This document shows positions 61,265 to 64,000 of a DNA stretch of 64,000 bases, piece after piece. The DNA comes from Knoellia subterranea KCTC 19937. GTDB lineage: Bacteria > Actinomycetota > Actinomycetes > Actinomycetales > Dermatophilaceae. The stretch spans positions 291,890 to 355,889 of the forward strand of contig NZ_AVPK01000003.1 of NCBI RefSeq assembly GCF_000768685.1, written 5' to 3'. Below the pieces are notes generated by a model. The model had not been told where the DNA came from, made no database searches, and saw only the letters and a list, made by a program, of their open reading frames with translations. Numbering within the stretch: the stretch's first letter is position 1; the number at the start of each line of letters is the position of its first letter. The translations under genes were made by a program, and so were the position numbers.

Positions 61265-62169
61265 CCGTCCTCGCAGCCATCGTGCCGGGCCTGGTGGCCA
61301 CGCTCGCCGTGGTGCTCCTGCTCCGCGGCTACCAGCTGTTGCGCACCGACGCCGACGTGGGACTCAGCGCCGATGAGGTGCTCTACCTCAACAAGTCGGC
61401 GCGCGAACGAGCAGGCAGCCAGAGCGCCCTCATGGCGTTGTCCTACAAGCTTGTCCCAAAGCTCCGTTCTGCCCTGCCCCGCAACGCCGTGCGCTGGCTG
61501 CAGCAGCAGGTCGACATGGCAGGGCGACCCAAGGGCCTCGACGTCGACTCGGTGCTCGCGAAGTTCGTCATGTGGGGCCTGGTCCTCACTCCGATCTTCG
61601 TCATCGGCGTCCTGCGGGGCGAACTGCTCTACATCGTTCTTCCTGTCGTGATCGTCGGGATCCTGCCGCTCGCTCAGCTCTCGGGGATGGCACGCAAGCG
61701 GCGTGAGGCGATCGACCGCGACCTCCCGGACTTCCTCGACGTTCTCGCCGTCACCGTGAGCGCCGGTCTGGGCTTTCGGTCGGCGCTGTCCACCGTGGCA
61801 GATCGGTTCGGAGGAGCCATCTCCGACGAGATCACCACAGTCCTGCACCAGATCACCAATGGCGCCAGTGTTCGTTCAGCCTTTGCGGCGATGCGCGATC
61901 GTACGAGGTCGGAGCCCGTCAACGAGTTCGTCACGGCCTATCTCCAGGCAGAGGAGCTGGGTGCCCCACTCGCCGACACGCTCAACCAGATCGCTGCCGA
62001 CATACGGCGCGGGACGGCCCAACGGATGCGTCAGCGAGCCTCGAAGATCGAGCCGAGGATCAGCCTCGTCATGACCATGGTCCTCATCCCCGGGGCCCTC
62101 GTCATCCTTGTGGGCGGCATGGTCCTCGCGATGGGTGCCGACCAACTCGGAGGCATGTTCGGTGGTTAG
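61261..62169 (+). CDS. tadC: TadC pilus inner-membrane platform protein
   Basis: A 302-residue T2SSF-domain partner of TadB: DLPDFLDVLAVTVSAGLGFRSALSTVADRFGG, EFVTAYLQAEELGAPLADTLNQIAADIRRGTAQRMRQRASKI, then helices SLVMTMVLIPGALVILVGGMVLAMG. It starts within the tadB stop (ATGA), and the sensor kinase gene begins eight bases before its end. Length is normal. Confidence 0.92.
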   Translation: MTVLAAIVPGLVATLAVVLLLRGYQLLRTDADVGLSADEVLYLNKSARERAGSQSALMALSYKLVPKLRSALPRNAVRWLQQQVDMAGRPKGLDVDSVLAKFVMWGLVLTPIFVIGVLRGELLYIVLPVVIVGILPLAQLSGMARKRREAIDRDLPDFLDVLAVTVSAGLGFRSALSTVADRFGGAISDEITTVLHQITNGASVRSAFAAMRDRTRSEPVNEFVTAYLQAEELGAPLADTLNQIAADIRRGTAQRMRQRASKIEPRISLVMTMVLIPGALVILVGGMVLAMGADQLGGMFGG

Positions 62170-63337
62170 CCACGGCCACCTCGGGGTGTCGATTCCGCTC
62201 CGGCGCCTGACCCAGGTCGTTCTTCTCGCCCGGCTGGTCGCGCTCGCCACTGGGCTTGTCGTCGTCACCGGTACGAAGATCACCCTGCCCATGACGTTGG
62301 GCTTCTTGGTCGTGGGCCTGACGAGCTTCTATGGGCTGATGCACACCACGCTGCTTGGCCTGGTGCGGCGCCATCCGATTCTGGCCATGCTCGATGCTCT
62401 ACTGCTCTCGGCGATCGTTGCTCTCAACGGCATCGACAGCCCGTTGCTGCTGGCTGCCCTCACGACAGCTCTTCTGCTCGGCTTGTGGCTCGAGCCGCTG
62501 AGCGGCGCGATCGTCATGGTGTGTCTCGTCAGCCTCTACATCGGTGCTGCTCTCGTCGGGCCGGACGCTGGGACTCAGGCATTCACGTCCTGGGTGACGA
62601 TTCCCTTCGTGTACGTCACGCTGTGGCTGCTCGGCCTGACGATGCGCACCTCGCTGGACGCCGAGGCGAAAGCACAGGAGACGTTGCGCGACGCCGTGGT
62701 GACAGCCGCGGCGACCGAGGAACGGACCCGATTGGCGCGAGAGTTGCACGACTCTCTGGCCAAGTCCCTTCAGGGCATCGCCCTCACGGCCACGGCCCTG
62801 CCGCTTCAGGTTGAACGTCAGCCGGAGCGAGCGGTGGAATCAGCCTCGGCCATTCGCGAGATGGCGACGACCGCCGTGCACGACGTGCGCGGGGTCATGG
62901 GGGACCTGCGGTCGCGCACGTCCGAGGGAACCCTCGGTGAGGCGAGCACCCAGGTCGTGCTCGGTTGGGCGACCCGCACCGGTCGCAGCCCGCAACTCGA
63001 GATCGCTGACGTCGACACCCCCGACGAGGCGACGCGCTACGAGTTGCTCGCGGTGCTCGAGGAAGCCCTCGACAACACCCACCGCCACGCCGGACCGTGC
63101 CTGGTCACCGTGCGCCTGCGTGAAGAGGGCACACACCTGGAACTCACCGTCCGCGACACCGGCACCGGCTTCGACCCTGATCAGTTGGCACTGGCGCAGG
63201 CGGCCGGGCACGGCGGCGTGCGGGGTATGCACGAGCGTCTCGCCCGGGTCGGCGGCTGGGCGACCATCGACAGCGAGCCAGGACGGGGGACGACCCTCAC
63301 CTGCACGGTGCCGCTTCTCAGTAGGGTCGAGCGATGA
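62162..63337 (+). CDS. NarL-system sensor histidine kinase (HisKA_3) of the tad operon
   Basis: A 391-residue kinase with about six N-terminal membrane helices (LVALATGLVVVTGTKITL and others), H box ERTRLARELHDSLAKSLQGIALTA with the phosphoacceptor His about residue 200, and an HATPase_c domain (LEEALDNTHRHA; DTGTGFDP; GVRGMHERL). GTG 62162 overlaps tadC. It forms a pair with the following response regulator, and its place at the end of the operon suggests that it controls pilus expression. Confidence 0.9.
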   Translation: MVSHGHLGVSIPLRRLTQVVLLARLVALATGLVVVTGTKITLPMTLGFLVVGLTSFYGLMHTTLLGLVRRHPILAMLDALLLSAIVALNGIDSPLLLAALTTALLLGLWLEPLSGAIVMVCLVSLYIGAALVGPDAGTQAFTSWVTIPFVYVTLWLLGLTMRTSLDAEAKAQETLRDAVVTAAATEERTRLARELHDSLAKSLQGIALTATALPLQVERQPERAVESASAIREMATTAVHDVRGVMGDLRSRTSEGTLGEASTQVVLGWATRTGRSPQLEIADVDTPDEATRYELLAVLEEALDNTHRHAGPCLVTVRLREEGTHLELTVRDTGTGFDPDQLALAQAAGHGGVRGMHERLARVGGWATIDSEPGRGTTLTCTVPLLSRVER

Positions 63338-63960
63338 CAGTCAGGGTCGGAATCGTCGACGACAGCGACATCATGCGTCGCGGCCTACTCGCGCTTCTGG
63401 GCACCGACCCCGAGATAGACGTCATTGGACAGGCTGGTGACGGCGACGAGGCCATCGAGCTCGTCAAGAACGAACGCCCGGATGTCCTCCTCCTGGACGT
63501 GCGGATGCCCCGGCGTGACGGCCTCTCCATCGTCAAGGAGATCGCCGACCAGACGCGCATCCTCATGCTCACCTTCACCGACGACGACGCGAGCATCCAG
63601 CGCGCCCTCGCCGACGGAGCCGCTGGTTATCTCATCCACGGCACGTTCGACGCCGACTCGTTGGCACACATGGTTCGGGCGACCGCCAGTGGTGCGGCAC
63701 CGTTCTCTCAGGCGGCTCTTCGTGCGGTTCAGCAGGGTCCGGTGAGTGGCTCAGCACCGGCCAGTGACCAGGATCCGCTCGGTCTCAGCCCGCGTCAGGC
63801 GGAGGTCATGGACCTCATCGCCGAGGGGCGGAGCAACAGCGACATCGCTGGCCACCTCTTCCTCGCCGAGAAGACGGTGAAGAACCACATCAACCAGATC
63901 TTCGCGATCCTCGGTGTCACCAGCCGGGCAGAGGCGATCGTCCGCTGGCTCGGGCGCTAG
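63334..63960 (+). CDS. NarL/FixJ-family response regulator
   Basis: A 208-residue regulator. Receiver: VDDSD acidic pair, phosphoacceptor Asp in VLLLDVRMPR, Thr in LMLTFTDDD. The usual lysine before the last strand is replaced: the stretch reads GYLIHGTFDADSL where GYLLKD is normal. C-terminal LuxR HTH: LGLSPRQAEVMDLIAEGRSNSDIAGHLFLAEKTVKNHINQIFAILGV. Starts four bases inside the kinase gene. It ends 40 bases before the window end, where no further feature is visible. Confidence 0.92.
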   Translation: MTVRVGIVDDSDIMRRGLLALLGTDPEIDVIGQAGDGDEAIELVKNERPDVLLLDVRMPRRDGLSIVKEIADQTRILMLTFTDDDASIQRALADGAAGYLIHGTFDADSLAHMVRATASGAAPFSQAALRAVQQGPVSGSAPASDQDPLGLSPRQAEVMDLIAEGRSNSDIAGHLFLAEKTVKNHINQIFAILGVTSRAEAIVRWLGR

Positions 63961-64000
63961 CCCTTCACCGCCTGGGTGGTGGGTCTGGAGGTTGGGTCCG

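Noticed and set aside
1..64000. CRISPR array
   Set aside because: No regularly spaced direct repeats and no cas genes were found.

Overview
This window comes from a high-GC actinobacterium. Coding regions use strongly G/C-biased third positions, GTG starts are common, and genes overlap as ATGA, GTGA or TGATG. Family content (form II CO dehydrogenase-like cox cluster, IcmF, mycolate-type hadA/hadB-murB block, SARP regulator, Tad pilus with two-component genes) fits Actinomycetota. Micrococcales, and within it an Intrasporangiaceae-like lineage, is my best guess, but it is an inference from gene content and not a placement.

Layout. 1-941: end of a secreted choice-of-anchor I protein. 0.97-9.4 kb: molybdenum hydroxylase (cox-type) cluster on + with maturation genes (MocA-like, MoxR ATPase, VWA, XdhC/CoxI), then the S-L-M subunits and CoxG. 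9.5-19 kb: regulators (GlxA/AraC; an OmpR response regulator and a histidine kinase that runs in frame into a DUF4153/DUF4173-like membrane domain), a pterin dehydratase-glyoxalase protein, a secreted TAP-like peptidase, aroQ, a kinase-like gene and two tandem paralogous microproteins. 19-22.2 kb: icmF behind a perfect 18-bp operator overlapping a leaderless-looking promoter.

22.2-28.1 kb is an accessory and decaying stretch, partly AT-richer: a membrane protein of unknown role, a decayed second copy of the icmF 3' end, a DUF1778/GNAT toxin-antitoxin pair, an unrecognised TPR-like protein, and frameshifted IclR and MFS genes. 28-35.5 kb carries a vanadium haloperoxidase-type enzyme, a phospholipase D split by a frameshift, a lone Hcp-like protein and a SNF2 helicase with a disturbed N-terminus. 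35.5-50.5 kb is mostly housekeeping: SARP regulator, short-chain dehydrogenase, cytosolic class A beta-lactamase-like protein, methyltransferase, metal receptor, ASCH protein, alcohol dehydrogenase, tRNA-Thr, tRNA-Met, rpmG, hadA/hadB-like genes, murB, adenosine deaminase, DUF5709 and an aspartate aminotransferase.

50.8-64 kb is a Tad (type IVc) pilus locus. A prepilin peptidase, a very large prepilin-like protein and lipoproteins precede a tightly overlapping operon: zinc-ribbon protein, cpaB, cpaE/tadZ fused in frame to a TadE-like pseudopilin, tadE, tadA, tadB, tadC, sensor kinase and NarL-type regulator.

The strongest unexplained signal is genome-scale: the non-palindromic octamer GTATGCCG occurs 43 times on the two strands (about 2 expected at 70% GC), in genes and between them, at the cost of rare codons, and is absent from the 6 kb accessory stretch. 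Other leads are the displaced icmF 3' end, two in-frame gene fusions that keep an internal start, the giant prepilin, and a family of long perfect intergenic hairpins.
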